Of a stretch of DNA of 64,000 nucleotides, positions 8,564 to 20,350 are shown one piece after another. The stretch is taken from the NCBI RefSeq assembly GCF_019429525.1, contig NZ_JAHXZL010000006.1:186001-250000 (forward strand). Reading direction: 5' to 3'. The notes under the pieces are model-generated. The model did not search any database. It saw only the letters and a list, made by a program, of their open reading frames with translations, and was not told the origin of the DNA. The DNA is from Sphingomonas folli. Lineage in GTDB: Bacteria > Pseudomonadota > Alphaproteobacteria > Sphingomonadales > Sphingomonadaceae. Within the stretch, counting starts at the first letter, position 1. Each line of letters opens with the position of its first letter. The position numbers and the translations under genes are program-made.

Positions 8564-9820
8564 ATGGACCATTTTCACTATCGCGACGGAGAATTGTGGT
8601 GCGAGGGCGTGCCGCTCGCGGGCATCGCCGCGGACGTCGGCACCCCGGTCTACGTCTATTCCGCCAACGCCTTCCGCGACCACGCGCGCGCGTTCCGCGC
8701 CGGCTTGGCCGGCGTGCGTGACGCGCATCTCGCCTATGCGATCAAGGCCAACCCCAACGTCGCGGTGCTGCGCCTGCTCGCCGCCGAGGGCTATGGCGCC
8801 GACGTCGTCTCCGGCGGCGAGCTGGCGCGCGCGCTCGCCGCGGGGATGCCCGCCGAGGCGGTGGTCTTCTCGGGCGTCGGCAAGACCGAGGCCGAGCTGG
8901 TGCGCGGGCTCGACGCCGGGATCGGTCAGTTCAACCTCGAGCTGGAGGAGGAGGGCGAGGCGCTCGCCCGGCTCGCCGCGGCGCGCGGGCTGACCGCGCG
9001 CGCGGTGCTGCGCGTCAACCCCGACGTCGACGCCGGCACCCACGCCAAGATCTCCACCGGGCGCAAGGAGAACAAGTTCGGCGTGCCGATCGACCAGGCG
9101 CCGGCGATGTTCGCGCGCCTCGCCGCGCTGCCCGGCCTCTCGCTCGAAGGGGTCGCGATCCATATCGGCAGCCAGCTGTTCGATCTGGCCCCGCTGGAGG
9201 CCGCGTATCGGCGCGTCGGCGAGCTGGTGGCGGCGCTGCGGGCCGCCGGGCACCGCGTCTCGCGCGTCGATCTCGGCGGCGGGCTCGGCGTGCGCTACAG
9301 GGAGGGAGACGAACCGCGCTCACCGGCCGAGTATGGCGCGATGGTCGAGCGCGTCACGCGCGACTGGGACGTCACGCTGATGTTCGAGCCCGGGCGCGTG
9401 ATCGCGGCCAACGCGGGGGTGCTGCTCACCCGCGTGATCTGGGTCAAGCCCGGCGTGGTGAACCCCTATGTCATCGTGGACGCCGCGATGAACGACCTCG
9501 CCCGACCCGCGCTGTACGACGCCTGGCACGACTTCGATCCCGTCGTGCCGAGCGGCGAGCGAGTCACCGCCAACATCGCCGGCCCCGTGTGCGAGACCGG
9601 TGACACCTTCGCGATGGCGCGCGAGATCGACCGCGTCGCCAAGGGTGACCTCGCGGTGTTCCGCAGCGCGGGCGCCTATGGCGCGACCATGGCCTCGACC
9701 TACAACAGCCGCGCGCTGGTGCCCGAGGTGCTGGTCGACGGCGACCGTTTCGCGGTGGTGGCGGATCGGATCGCGGCGGAGACGATCCTCGCCGCCGAGC
9801 GCGTGCCCGAGTGGCTGTGA
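8564..9820 (+). CDS. lysA: Diaminopimelate decarboxylase
   Basis: The 418-residue PLP enzyme converts meso-diaminopimelate to lysine. The PLP lysine lies in LAYAIKANPNVAVL, with HIGSQL, DLGGGLGVRY, EPGRVIAANAG and CETGDTFA marking the fold-type III barrel and the substrate-binding Cys region. Length is normal. The ATG chosen (MDHFHYRDGEL) has AGAAGAGA upstream; the longer frame runs into the repeat-containing gap. It is followed four bases later by the siroheme-synthase-like gene, which is likely co-transcribed. Confidence 0.96.
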   Translation: MDHFHYRDGELWCEGVPLAGIAADVGTPVYVYSANAFRDHARAFRAGLAGVRDAHLAYAIKANPNVAVLRLLAAEGYGADVVSGGELARALAAGMPAEAVVFSGVGKTEAELVRGLDAGIGQFNLELEEEGEALARLAAARGLTARAVLRVNPDVDAGTHAKISTGRKENKFGVPIDQAPAMFARLAALPGLSLEGVAIHIGSQLFDLAPLEAAYRRVGELVAALRAAGHRVSRVDLGGGLGVRYREGDEPRSPAEYGAMVERVTRDWDVTLMFEPGRVIAANAGVLLTRVIWVKPGVVNPYVIVDAAMNDLARPALYDAWHDFDPVVPSGERVTANIAGPVCETGDTFAMAREIDRVAKGDLAVFRSAGAYGATMASTYNSRALVPEVLVDGDRFAVVADRIAAETILAAERVPEWL

Positions 9821-9824
9821 CGCG

Positions 9825-10613
9825 GTGACCGCCCCGCGCGACGACGGGCCGGCGCTGCCGAGCCTGCCGGTGTTCCTCCGGCTGGCGGGACGACGCGTGA
9901 TCCTGGTCGGCGACGGCGAGCCGGCCGCGGCCAAGCGGCGGCTGCTCGAGCGCGCCGGCGCGGTGATCGTCGACGAGGCGGACATCGAGGCGCGACTCGC
10001 GGTGGTCGCCGACGACGAGGCCGCGGTGGCGCGGCTGCGGGCGCGCGGCGTGCTCGTCAACGCGGTCGACCGCCCCGAGCTGTGCGACTTCACGCTGCCC
10101 GCGATCGTCGACCGCGCGCCGGTGCTGGTCGCGATCGGCAGCGCGGGCGTGTCGGCGGGGCTGGCGGCGGCGCTGCGCCAGCGGCTCGAGGCGCTGCTGC
10201 CCGCGACGCTGGGCCGGCTCGCCGAGGCGCTGCACGCCGCGCGGCCCGAGCTGCGCGCGGCATTGCCCGACGGGGGCGAGCGGCGCCGCGCGATCGGCGC
10301 CGCGCTCGCCCCCGGCGGCGCGCTCGACCCGCTCGGCGCGCCCGCGCTCGACGAGGTGACCGCGGCGGTGATCGCGGCGCGGCCCGCCACCGGGCTGGCG
10401 CGCGTGCGGCTGCGCTCGCACGACCCCGACGAGCTGACCCTGCGCCAGGCGCGCCTGCTCGCCGCGGCGGACATGGTGACCCACCGCCCCGATGTCCCCG
10501 CCGCGATCCTCGATCGCGCGCGCGCCGACGCCGAGCGGGTCGAGTGCGGCGCGCCGCCGCTCGCCCCCGCGACCGGGCTGGTGGTCGACCTCGCGATGGA
10601 GGAGGAACGATGA
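9825..10613 (+). CDS. Precorrin-2 dehydrogenase (CysG N-terminal type) with SUMT remnant
   Basis: The 262-residue protein has the NAD-binding and dimerisation domains of siroheme synthase: VFLRLAGRRVILVGDG, LVNAVDRPELCDFTLPAIVD, IGSAGVSAGLAAALRQRLEA. These convert precorrin-2 to sirohydrochlorin and chelate iron for sulfite/nitrite reductase. Full CysG (about 457 residues) continues with a methyltransferase domain. Here residues about 196-240 (HDPDELTLRQARLLAAADMV, then a LDRARADAERV end) resemble only the first strand-helix of that domain, without its GAGPGD loop, and the protein stops. The GTG start follows lysA by four bases. Confident on the dehydrogenase part; the remnant is my reading. 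Confidence 0.85.
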   Translation: MTAPRDDGPALPSLPVFLRLAGRRVILVGDGEPAAAKRRLLERAGAVIVDEADIEARLAVVADDEAAVARLRARGVLVNAVDRPELCDFTLPAIVDRAPVLVAIGSAGVSAGLAAALRQRLEALLPATLGRLAEALHAARPELRAALPDGGERRRAIGAALAPGGALDPLGAPALDEVTAAVIAARPATGLARVRLRSHDPDELTLRQARLLAAADMVTHRPDVPAAILDRARADAERVECGAPPLAPATGLVVDLAMEEER

Positions 10614-11563
10614 GCGGCACCGCGTGGCGCCTCACCGGCGAGGGCAAGGTCGAGGAGATATCCGTCAAGGGCGCGCTCGGCTGCGGCGCACCGTTCGTCT
10701 GGGTCCATCTCACGACCAACGCCGAGCACGCGCAGACGTGGCTGCGCGACGAGGCCGGGCTGCCGACCTATATCGTCGACTCGCTGACCGCCGCCGAGAC
10801 GCGCCCGCGCGCCGACAAATTGGCCGATGCCGCGTTCGTCAACCTGCGCGGGCGCACCGACGAGGAGCTGGACGGTTCGGACATGCTCGCCTCGATCCGC
10901 ATCTGGGCGGCCAAGGGCCGGGTCGTCAGCGTCTCGCGCAAGCATCTGGTCGCGCTCGACGAGGTGGTGGCGCAGATGCGCGACGGCGCGATCCGCGACC
11001 CCGGCGACCTGATCAGCGCCTTCGCCACCGAGATCACCGAGGACCTCGACCCCGTGGTCGCCGACCTCGGCGACTGGCTCGACGACTGCGAGCAGAAGAT
11101 GGCGGCGGAGCATATCTTCGAGCTGCGCCGCGGCGTCACCAAGGTGCGGTCGGAGGCGATCAACTATCGCCGCTTCCTCGCGCCGCAGCGCGCCGCGCTG
11201 GAGAGACTGGCGACGCTGCCGGGCGACTGGCTGGCGGAGGACGACCGCGCGCACCTCTCCGCCGCGGCCGACCGCGCCGCGCGCATGGCCGAGGAGGTGG
11301 AGGCGATCCGCGAGCGCGCCGCGCTGGTGCACGAGGCGCTGACCGACCTGCGCGCCGAGCAGCTCGACCAACGCGGGCTGGTGATCGCGATCGCGGCGAT
11401 GGTGTTCCTGCCGCTGACCTTCCTCACCGGCCTGTACGGGATGAACGTCGAGGGGCTGCCCTATGCCAAGGAGCCCTGGGCGTTCGACGCGATCGCGGGC
11501 GTGTGCGCGCTGATCGCGGCCGGGACGGTGGTGTATTTCCTGCGGCGCCACTGGTTCCGCTGA
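10610..11563 (+). CDS. CorA/ZntB family divalent metal transporter
   Basis: The 317-residue protein has a long cytoplasmic N-terminal domain and two C-terminal membrane helices joined by the pore motif YGMN (TFLTGLYGMNVEGLP), followed by a basic C terminus (RRHWFR). It should form a pentameric channel-like carrier for Mg2+ or, in the ZntB branch, Zn2+. The MNVEGLP sequence after GMN is more ZntB-like than CorA-like, but substrate cannot be fixed by eye. The ATG overlaps the preceding stop (ATGA). Confidence 0.9.
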   Translation: MSGTAWRLTGEGKVEEISVKGALGCGAPFVWVHLTTNAEHAQTWLRDEAGLPTYIVDSLTAAETRPRADKLADAAFVNLRGRTDEELDGSDMLASIRIWAAKGRVVSVSRKHLVALDEVVAQMRDGAIRDPGDLISAFATEITEDLDPVVADLGDWLDDCEQKMAAEHIFELRRGVTKVRSEAINYRRFLAPQRAALERLATLPGDWLAEDDRAHLSAAADRAARMAEEVEAIRERAALVHEALTDLRAEQLDQRGLVIAIAAMVFLPLTFLTGLYGMNVEGLPYAKEPWAFDAIAGVCALIAAGTVVYFLRRHWFR

Positions 11564-11595
11564 GCGTCGGCGAGACCGCTCCTCCCGGCCCTGGG

Positions 11596-11613
11596 CTCCG
11601 GCGTGCGCCGGAG
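11596..11613. repeat. Short palindrome, family C copy 1
   Basis: CTCCGGCG-TG-CGCCGGAG is a perfect eight-pair inverted repeat downstream of the metal-transporter gene. An equivalent CTCCGGCG-CA-CGCCGGAG occurs at 48264-48281 and a half copy near 12720. It could form a terminator-like hairpin, although no T-run follows. Confidence 0.6.
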
Positions 11614-11696
11614 AACAGGGCCAGTCGTCCACGGCGTCCTCTCGCCCGTCGGGTCGGACCCTCGGTCCCGGCCGGGCGGGCTCGACCGAGGCTCCG

Positions 11697-12122
11697 TCAG
11701 GCGAGCGTGATACCGACGTCCAGGTTGCCGCGGGTCGCGTTCGAATAGGGGCAGATCTGGTGCGCGGTCTCGACCAGTTGCTGCGCCTCGCCGCGCTCGA
11801 CCCCCGGCAGGTCGACGAGCAGGTCGGCGGTGATGCCGAACCCGCCCTCCGAGCGCGGGCCGATGCCGACGGTCGCGGTCACCTTGGTATCGGCGGGCAC
11901 CTTCACCTTCAGCTGCTGACCGGCGACCTTGAGCGCGCCGATGAAACAGGCCGAATAGCCCGCGGCGAACAGCTGCTCGGGGTTCGCGCCCTCGCCGCCG
12001 GCGCCGCCGAGCTCCCTGGGCGTGGAAAGGGCGACCGCGAACGTGCCGTCCTCGCTGCGCGCCTCGCCGTCGCGTCCGCCGGTGGCGGTGGCGCGGGTGC
12101 TGTACTTGACGTCGATGGACAT
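11697..12122 (-). CDS. ohr: Organic hydroperoxide resistance protein (Ohr)
   Basis: The 141-residue Ohr/OsmC-fold peroxidase keeps both active cysteines, in FAAGYSACFIGAL and AHQICPYSNATRGN, plus the conserved NPEQLFAAGYSACF block. It reduces organic hydroperoxides with lipoylated proteins as electron donors. Ohr rather than OsmC is indicated by the QICPYSNATRGNLDV ending. The ATG at 12122 has AGGAG eight bases upstream. It is divergent from ohrR with a candidate operator next to each gene. Confidence 0.95.
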   Translation of the reverse strand: MSIDVKYSTRATATGGRDGEARSEDGTFAVALSTPRELGGAGGEGANPEQLFAAGYSACFIGALKVAGQQLKVKVPADTKVTATVGIGPRSEGGFGITADLLVDLPGVERGEAQQLVETAHQICPYSNATRGNLDVGITLA

Positions 12123-12133
12123 GGTTGATCTCC

Positions 12134-12143
12134 TATCGTGATA
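12134..12143. promoter_or_regulatory. Candidate OhrR operator, ohr side
   Basis: TATCGTGATA, one base off a perfect palindrome, lies 12 bases upstream of the ohr start and matches the perfect TATCGCGATA next to ohrR. The pairing in a divergent ohr/ohrR gap suggests binding by OhrR; this is inference from symmetry and position. Confidence 0.45.
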
Positions 12144-12202
12144 ATGATTGGCTCGATATGTATCCTTTATCTTCCGGCGGAGGCGGTGTCCAGCCAAATT
12201 TG

Positions 12203-12212
12203 TATCGCGATA
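12203..12212. promoter_or_regulatory. Candidate OhrR operator, ohrR side
   Basis: TATCGCGATA is a perfect ten-base palindrome about 35 bases upstream of the preferred ohrR start. It is the partner of the near-identical site at 12134-12143. Confidence 0.45.
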
Positions 12213-12246
12213 AGGAATGGGCTATGTCGCGGGAAAGGATGACGTG

Positions 12247-12687
12247 ATGCCCGCCCCGCTGCCGCTCGACCAACAGCTCTGCTTCTCGCTCTACGCCGCC
12301 AGCATGGCGGTGGGGCGCGCGTACAAGCCGCTGCTGGACGCGCTCGGCATCACCTACCCGCAATATCTCGTGCTCCACGCGCTGTGGGAGCTGGACGGGC
12401 GCAGCGTCGGCGCGATCGCCGAGCGGCTCGCGCTCGAGTCGAGCACGGTGACGCCGCTGGTCAAGCGGATGGAGACGGGCGGGCTGGTGACGCGGCGGCG
12501 CAACCCGAGCGACGAGCGCCAGGTCCAGGTGTTCCTCACCGAGGCGGGCCGGACGATGCGCGACCGCTGCGGCTGCCTCGCCGAGCGGCTGGTCGAGCGC
12601 TCGCGGCTCTCGGTCGACGATCTCGCCGCACTCAACGCGAAGGTGCAGGCGCTGCGTGACTCGCTGGTGGCGACCGCGGCGGACTGA
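12247..12687 (+). CDS. ohrR: MarR-family organic peroxide sensor (OhrR)
   Basis: The product is a winged-helix MarR protein of 146 residues. The peroxide-sensing cysteine is in LPLDQQLCFSLYAAS, followed by GITYPQYLVLHALWE and the recognition region ESSTVTPLVKRMETGGLV with wing RRNPSDERQVQV. Two further cysteines (CGC, about 108/110) suggest a two-Cys switch as in Xanthomonas OhrR. It should repress ohr until oxidised. AAAGGA precedes the ATG at 12247; an in-frame ATG at 12217 would add ten residues but has no spaced ribosome site. Confidence 0.9.
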   Translation: MPAPLPLDQQLCFSLYAASMAVGRAYKPLLDALGITYPQYLVLHALWELDGRSVGAIAERLALESSTVTPLVKRMETGGLVTRRRNPSDERQVQVFLTEAGRTMRDRCGCLAERLVERSRLSVDDLAALNAKVQALRDSLVATAAD

Positions 12688-12738
12688 GATGCGGCTCAGC
12701 GCCGACGGATCGCGCGTCGGCGTGCGCCGGAGCCCGGT

Positions 12739-13164
12739 TCAGCGCGGATGGATCTCACGTTCCGCCTCGTCGTCGCGCAGCGCGGCGGCGATCCAGTCGC
12801 GCACGACGCGCACGCGCGCCAGCGTGGCAGCCTCGCCGCGCAGCTCGGTCCGGCCGGACGGGGCCGGCGCGGCCGCGTCGCGGCGCGCCGCCGCGGCACC
12901 GCCGCGCCCGGCCTGGCGCTCGCGCGCGAGCAGCTGCTGCACCCCGCGGATGGTATAGCCCTCCGCGCCGAGCAGCGCGGCGATCCGCTCGATCAGCGCG
13001 ACGTCGGCGGGCCGGTAATAGCGGCGGTTGCCCGCGCGGGTCACCGGACGGAGCTGCGGGAAGCGTTCCTCCCAGTAGCGCAGCACGTGCGGGGCGACCC
13101 CGGTCGCCGCGGCGACCTCGCCGATCGTCCGGAAGGCGGCGGCGGATTTCTCGTCCGACGCCAC
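12739..13164 (-). CDS. MerR family transcriptional regulator
   Basis: The 141-residue protein carries an N-terminal MerR helix-turn-helix ([20 protein letters not shown], then the wing around [14 protein letters not shown]) and an Ala-rich, charged tail without the usual metal-binding cysteines. A MerR gene directly after ihfA is common in sphingomonads and rhizobia. It begins at GTG 13164, five bases after the ihfA stop, and is the last gene of the rpmF-plsX-fabH-ihfA operon. Target unknown. Confidence 0.87.
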   Translation of the reverse strand: MASDEKSAAAFRTIGEVAAATGVAPHVLRYWEERFPQLRPVTRAGNRRYYRPADVALIERIAALLGAEGYTIRGVQQLLARERQAGRGGAAAARRDAAAPAPSGRTELRGEAATLARVRVVRDWIAAALRDDEAEREIHPR

Positions 13165-13169
13165 GACCG

Positions 13170-13469
13170 TCAGCTGGCGCCCGCGATGCGGTCGCGCATC
13201 ATCTGGCTGGCGCGGAAGGTGAGCACCCGACGCGGCGCGATCGGCACCTCGACGCCGGTCTTGGGATTGCGCCCGATCCGCTCGCCCTTGTCGCGCAGCA
13301 CGAAGGTGCCGAAACCCGAGATCTTGACGTTCTCGCCCTCGGCCAGCGCGCCGCACATCTTCTCGAGGATCTGCTCGACCATCCGCGCCGAGTCCGCGCG
13401 CGAGAGACCGACGCGCCGGTGCAGCGCCTCCGCCAGATCAGCGCGCGTGAGCGTGCCAGCATCCACCAT
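13170..13469 (-). CDS. ihfA: Integration host factor subunit alpha
   Basis: The 99-residue DNA-bending protein has all IHF/HU landmarks: [19 protein letters not shown] at the N terminus, [14 protein letters not shown], and the beta-arm sequence [18 protein letters not shown] containing the DNA-intercalating proline. TGVEVPI marks the alpha subunit. AAGGGGGG lies just before the ATG. A possible minus-strand promoter (TCGACA at 13535-13540 and TATAAC at 13514-13519) is in the gap to fabH, so it may have its own start in addition to operon read-through. Confidence 0.95.
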   Translation of the reverse strand: MVDAGTLTRADLAEALHRRVGLSRADSARMVEQILEKMCGALAEGENVKISGFGTFVLRDKGERIGRNPKTGVEVPIAPRRVLTFRASQMMRDRIAGAS

Positions 13470-13560
13470 GACCGCGTCCCCCCTTCGAGACTAAAAGACT
13501 GTCATTACGGTCCGTTATAATGCAATCGTTATCTTGTCGATCGGGGACCACCAGTCAGGG

Positions 13561-14541
13561 TCAGTAGCGGAGCACCGCCGCGCCCCAGGTGAAGCCGCCG
13601 CCCATCGCCTCCAGCACGACGATATGGCCCGGGCGGATGCGCCCGTCGCGCACCGCCTGGTCGAGCGCCAGCGGCACCGAGGCGGCCGAGGTGTTGGCAT
13701 GCTGGTCCACCGTCATCACCACCTTCCCGGCGGGCAGCGACAGCTTGCGCGCGGTGGCGTCGAGGATGCGCGCATTGGCCTGATGTGGGACGACCCAGTC
13801 GACGGCGTCGGTCGACAGCCCCGCCGCGACGAGCGCCTCCTCCATCACCGCGGCGAGGTTCACCACCGCGTGGCGGAACACCTCGCGGCCCCTCATGCGC
13901 AGCTTGCCGACCGTGCCGGTGGTCGAGGGGCCGCCGTCGACGTAGAGCAGTTCGTTGTGGCGGCCATCGGCGTGGAGCCGCGTCGCCAGGATGCCGCGCG
14001 CGGCCGGGTCGGCATTGTCGTCGGCCGAGTCGCGCGCCTCGAGCACGATCGCGCCGGCGCCGTCGCCGAACAGCACGCAGGTGGTGCGATCCTCCCAGTC
14101 GAGTATCCGGCTGAAGGTCTCGGCCCCGATCACCAGCGCGCGACGATGCGCGCCGGCGCGGATCATGCTGTCCGCCACCTGCACCGCGTAGAGGAAGCCC
14201 GAGCAGACCGCGGCGACGTCGAACGCGACACAGTCGTTGATCCCCAGCATCGCCTGCACCTTGGTGGCGGTGGCGGGGAAGGTGTTGTCGGGCGTGGCGG
14301 TCGCCAGCACGATCAGGTCGACGTCCTGCGGCGTCACGCCGGCGGCGGCGATCGCGGCGACCGCGGCGTCGCGCGCCAGCGTCGCGGTGGTCTCGCCCTC
14401 GCCCGCGATGTGGCGGAAGCGGATCCCGGTGCGCTCGACGATCCACTCGTCCGACGTGTCGACCCGCTCGGCCAGCTCGGCGTTGGAGACGCGGCGCGCG
14501 GGGAGAGCGGAGCCCGTCCCCGTCAGCACGGCACGGATCAT
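13561..14541 (-). CDS. fabH: 3-oxoacyl-ACP synthase III
   Basis: The 326-residue thiolase-fold enzyme starts fatty-acid synthesis by condensing acetyl-CoA with malonyl-ACP. The catalytic triad is visible: Cys in [13 protein letters not shown], His in [10 protein letters not shown] and Asn in [13 protein letters not shown]-terminal [13 protein letters not shown] and C-terminal [13 protein letters not shown] are typical, and length is normal. The ATG overlaps the plsX stop (ATGA), implying coupled translation of phospholipid and fatty-acid starter enzymes. Confidence 0.97.
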   Translation of the reverse strand: MIRAVLTGTGSALPARRVSNAELAERVDTSDEWIVERTGIRFRHIAGEGETTATLARDAAVAAIAAAGVTPQDVDLIVLATATPDNTFPATATKVQAMLGINDCVAFDVAAVCSGFLYAVQVADSMIRAGAHRRALVIGAETFSRILDWEDRTTCVLFGDGAGAIVLEARDSADDNADPAARGILATRLHADGRHNELLYVDGGPSTTGTVGKLRMRGREVFRHAVVNLAAVMEEALVAAGLSTDAVDWVVPHQANARILDATARKLSLPAGKVVMTVDQHANTSAASVPLALDQAVRDGRIRPGHIVVLEAMGGGFTWGAAVLRY

Positions 14542-15572
14542 GCGGCGGCCTTCGCTTCGAAGTGGCGCAGGTCCTCGGCGATGCGGCGCGCGAGATCGGC
14601 CTTCACCATCTTGGCGGCATTGCCGATCGCGGTGGCGACGCCGACCTCGTTGGCGCCGCCGTGGCTCTTCAGCACCAGACCGTTCAGCCCCAGGAAGACC
14701 GCGCCATTGTGGTTGTTGGGATCGAGATGGTCGCGCAGCAGCTCGGTCGCCGGGCGCGAGATCAGGAAGCCCAGCTTGGAGCGGACCGAGCTGGTGAAGG
14801 CGCGCTTGAGCAGGTCGGCGACGAAGCGCGCCGTGCCCTCGGCGGTCTTGAGCGCGATATTGCCCGAGAAGCCGTCGCACACGATCACGTCATGCTCGCC
14901 GCGCGACAGCCGGTCGCCCTCGACGAAGCCCGCGAAGTTCATCGGCAGATGCCCCGCGGCGCGCAGCATCTGCGCGGCGTCGCGGATCTCCTCGGTACCC
15001 TTCTGGTCCTCGCTGCCGATGTTGAGCAGCGCGACGCGCGGCGACTCGAGGTCGAGCGTGGTGCGCGCATAGGCCGCCCCCATCACCGCGAACTGGACGA
15101 GGTTGCGCGCGTCGCACTCGGTGTTGGCGCCGAGGTCGAGCACCACCACGTCGTTGTCGCCCAGCGTCGGCAGCAGCGCGGCGAGCGCGGGCCGATCGAT
15201 CCCGGGCATGGTGCGCAGCGACAGCTTCGCCATCGCCATCAGCGCGCCGGTGTTGCCCGACGACACCGCCGCACCGGCGCGGCCCTGCTTCACCAGGTCG
15301 ATCGCGACGCCCATCGAGGTGGTCCGCGCGCGGCGGATCGCCTGGCTGGGCTTCTCGTCGCCCGCGATCACGTCGGGGGCGTGGACGATCTCGGAATGCT
15401 GCGAGAGGTTCGGGTGGCTCTTCAACCCCTCGGCGATCGCCGACTCGTCGCCCACCAGCAGGAAGCTGACGTCGTCGAAGCGGCGGCGCGCGCGCGCCAC
15501 CCCGGCCAGCATGACCGCCAGCCCCTCGTCGCCGCCCATCGCATCGACGGCGATCCGGGACCTGTCGGACAT
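14538..15572 (-). CDS. plsX: Phosphate acyltransferase PlsX
   Basis: The 344-residue protein makes acyl-phosphate from acyl-ACP for phospholipid synthesis. It shows [11 protein letters not shown] at the N terminus, [33 protein letters not shown] and the C-terminal [18 protein letters not shown] block. AGGAG lies 12 bases before the ATG at 15572; the TTG four codons further upstream has no spacing for a ribosome site. It lies between rpmF and fabH, the classical order. Confidence 0.97.
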   Translation of the reverse strand: MSDRSRIAVDAMGGDEGLAVMLAGVARARRRFDDVSFLLVGDESAIAEGLKSHPNLSQHSEIVHAPDVIAGDEKPSQAIRRARTTSMGVAIDLVKQGRAGAAVSSGNTGALMAMAKLSLRTMPGIDRPALAALLPTLGDNDVVVLDLGANTECDARNLVQFAVMGAAYARTTLDLESPRVALLNIGSEDQKGTEEIRDAAQMLRAAGHLPMNFAGFVEGDRLSRGEHDVIVCDGFSGNIALKTAEGTARFVADLLKRAFTSSVRSKLGFLISRPATELLRDHLDPNNHNGAVFLGLNGLVLKSHGGANEVGVATAIGNAAKMVKADLARRIAEDLRHFEAKAAA

Positions 15573-15615
15573 CACTGGACCCAACTCCTGATGCTCAGCC
15601 GCGGGAGACCCGCGG

Positions 15616-15795
15616 TCAGGCGTCGACCGCGACGACCTCGCGACCGTTGTAGTGACCGCAGGCGGTGCACAGGTTGTGCGGGCGCTTCAGCTCGCCGCAG
15701 TTCGGGCACTCCTGGAACGCCTCCACCGAGAGCGCGTCGTGCGCGCGGCGCATGCCGCGGCGGGAGGGGGAAGTCTTTCGCTTGGGGACGGCCAT
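15616..15795 (-). CDS. rpmF: 50S ribosomal protein L32
   Basis: The 59-residue protein starts [20 protein letters not shown] and carries the zinc-binding CxxC...CxxC pattern (CPNCGEL, then CTACGHYNG). It ends in REVVAVDA. It is first in the operon with plsX, fabH, ihfA and merR, the standard arrangement linking ribosome and lipid synthesis. AAGGTG precedes the start. Confidence 0.96.
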   Translation of the reverse strand: MAVPKRKTSPSRRGMRRAHDALSVEAFQECPNCGELKRPHNLCTACGHYNGREVVAVDA

Positions 15796-16060
15796 CGCGG
15801 CACCTTGATCTGTCTAAGAGTTCGTAACAGCGACGAGCCGATGTCCGAGGCCGCGCGGCCGACGCGTTGGCCGGCCGCGGCGGACAGCCGGGCATCGGCT
15901 CGTATCGCGAAGCCCCGCGCCTATAGCGATTTCCGCCACTGTTGCAAGTCGCCGTCACCTGTCTCTCCGCTGCGTCATCAACGAGCGAGCGGCGCAATTG
16001 ATGCCGCCGGCGCCGGAGCACAAGCCCCTCACGCCCCGCGCGGATCCCCCGTGGCGCAGG

Positions 16061-16720
16061 TCATTGCGCGAGCACCCGGTCGCTCACGAACATATTGTGC
16101 CGGCGCTCGTGCGCGAAGGTGCTCGGCTGGCCGTGGCCCGGGATGAAGGCGGTGGCGTCGCCGAGCGGCCACAGCTTGGTGGTGATCGACTCGATCAGCT
16201 GCGGGTAATTGCCCTGCGGCAGGTCGGTGCGCCCGATCGAGTTCTGGAACAGCACGTCGCCCACCTGCGCGAAGTTCGACGGCGCGTGGTGGAAGATGAC
16301 GTGGCCCGCGGTGTGGCCCGGGGTGTGATAGACGTCGAGCACCAGTTCGCCGACCCCGACCGTGTCGCCCTCGACCAGCCAGCGGTCCGGCTCGAAGACG
16401 GTCCCCTCGATCCCCCATTGCTGGCCGTCCTCGTCGAGCCGCGCGAGCCAGAAGCGATCGTCCTCGTGCGGTCCCTCGATCGGCACGCCGAGCGAGGCGG
16501 CGAGCGGCTTGGCCGCGCCGGCATGGTCGATATGGCCGTGGGTGAGCAGGACCTTCTCCACCGTCACCCCGGCGCGCGCGATCGCGGCGGTGATCCTGGG
16601 CAGGTCGCCGCCGGGATCCACCACCGCGGCGCGCATCGTGGCGGTGCACCAGATAAGCGTGCAATTCTGCTCGATCGGCGTGACCGGGATGATCGCCGCG
16701 CGCAGCGGGGTATCGCTCAT
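16061..16720 (-). CDS. MBL-fold hydrolase, glyoxalase II-like (YcbL type)
   Basis: The 219-residue metallo-beta-lactamase-fold protein has the dinuclear metal motif THGHIDHAG, a further His in HTPGHTAGHV, Asp in QVGDVLFQNSIGR and His in FIPGHGQPSTF. N-terminal IIPVTPIEQNCTLIW is typical of YcbL-like type II glyoxalases that hydrolyse thioesters such as lactoylglutathione. The start MSDTPLRAA matches the family's usual N terminus; upstream frame is Arg-rich and unlikely. It stands alone, divergent from pabBC. Confidence 0.9.
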   Translation of the reverse strand: MSDTPLRAAIIPVTPIEQNCTLIWCTATMRAAVVDPGGDLPRITAAIARAGVTVEKVLLTHGHIDHAGAAKPLAASLGVPIEGPHEDDRFWLARLDEDGQQWGIEGTVFEPDRWLVEGDTVGVGELVLDVYHTPGHTAGHVIFHHAPSNFAQVGDVLFQNSIGRTDLPQGNYPQLIESITTKLWPLGDATAFIPGHGQPSTFAHERRHNMFVSDRVLAQ

Positions 16721-16914
16721 TGCTCGCTCCTGGGCTCGCGCCTGGCGCGGTCCGGGGCGCCGCGCGCGCCCCGCATAGCCGCGGCGGGCGCGCTTGTCAC
16801 AGCCAAGCATACCGCCGCCGGGAGCTCGAATCGACGTCGTTCCCGCGACTTCGCCGCGACGAGCCGCGGCGAGTCGACTTGCCCGCGCGGCGGCGCGCGG
16901 GCATCAACCGTCTG

Positions 16915-19915
<3,001 letters not shown>

Positions 19916-19999
19916 GTGACGCGACGGTCACGAACGGAAACGATTCGGTTCGAACGTTGACATATCGGCGCGGGAACGCCGCGCCTATATGGGCGCCAG

Positions 20000-20027
20000 A
20001 TGAACGCTCCGCCCAGAGGCCGTTCAT
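20000..20027. repeat. Inverted repeat downstream of the aminotransferase
   Basis: ATGAACG and CGTTCAT form a perfect seven-base inverted repeat with a 14-base spacer. It could be a hairpin or an operator for the small gene that starts at 20121. No T-run follows, so I do not call it a terminator. Confidence 0.35.
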
Positions 20028-20120
20028 CGACCGATCCTTATTCCTCCAGCCCAAGGGCGCGCATCGCGCCCGTCGAACCGGAGCGGCCGCGCGGGCGGTC
20101 GGAGAGAAGAGAGTAACGCC

Positions 20121-20261
20121 ATGAACCGTTTCATCAAGTCCAGCTTCGCGCGCCAGTTCGCCGGCGGCTTCCTGATCGGCGCGGCGGCGATGCTCGGGAT
20201 CCATGCCAGCCAGGCCGAGACCCCCGCCAACGCCTATGCCGCGACCCACGCCGCGCGCTGA
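20121..20261 (+). CDS. Small exported or membrane-anchored protein, 46 residues
   Basis: The open frame MNRFIKSSFARQFAGGFLIG continues AAAMLGIHASQAE and ends in AATHAAR. It has a basic N terminus, one hydrophobic segment (about residues 14-28) and an Ala-X-Ala-like site (HASQAE), so it is either exported with an 18-residue mature peptide or anchored in the membrane. GAGAGA lies upstream of the ATG. It stands alone in a 435-base interval between two confident genes. I do not recognise the family; codon use (third-position G/C) agrees with real coding. Confidence 0.5.
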   Translation: MNRFIKSSFARQFAGGFLIGAAAMLGIHASQAETPANAYAATHAAR

Positions 20262-20350
20262 TCGAGGGCAGAGCGCCCGCCACGCGCGCGGGCGATGAAA
20301 TGCGCTGATCCATGTTGCCGCCGCGCCGCGCGCTCCCCATCTTCCGCGAC

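Noticed and set aside
9320..11632. Minus-strand 770-codon frame across lysA, the siroheme gene and the CorA-type gene
   Set aside because: No recognisable motif; three confident plus-strand genes cover the whole interval.
19957..19991. TTGACA at 19957 with TATATG at 19986 as a sigma-70 promoter
   Set aside because: The spacing is 23 bases, well beyond the usual 16-18, and nothing fits better at the right distance.
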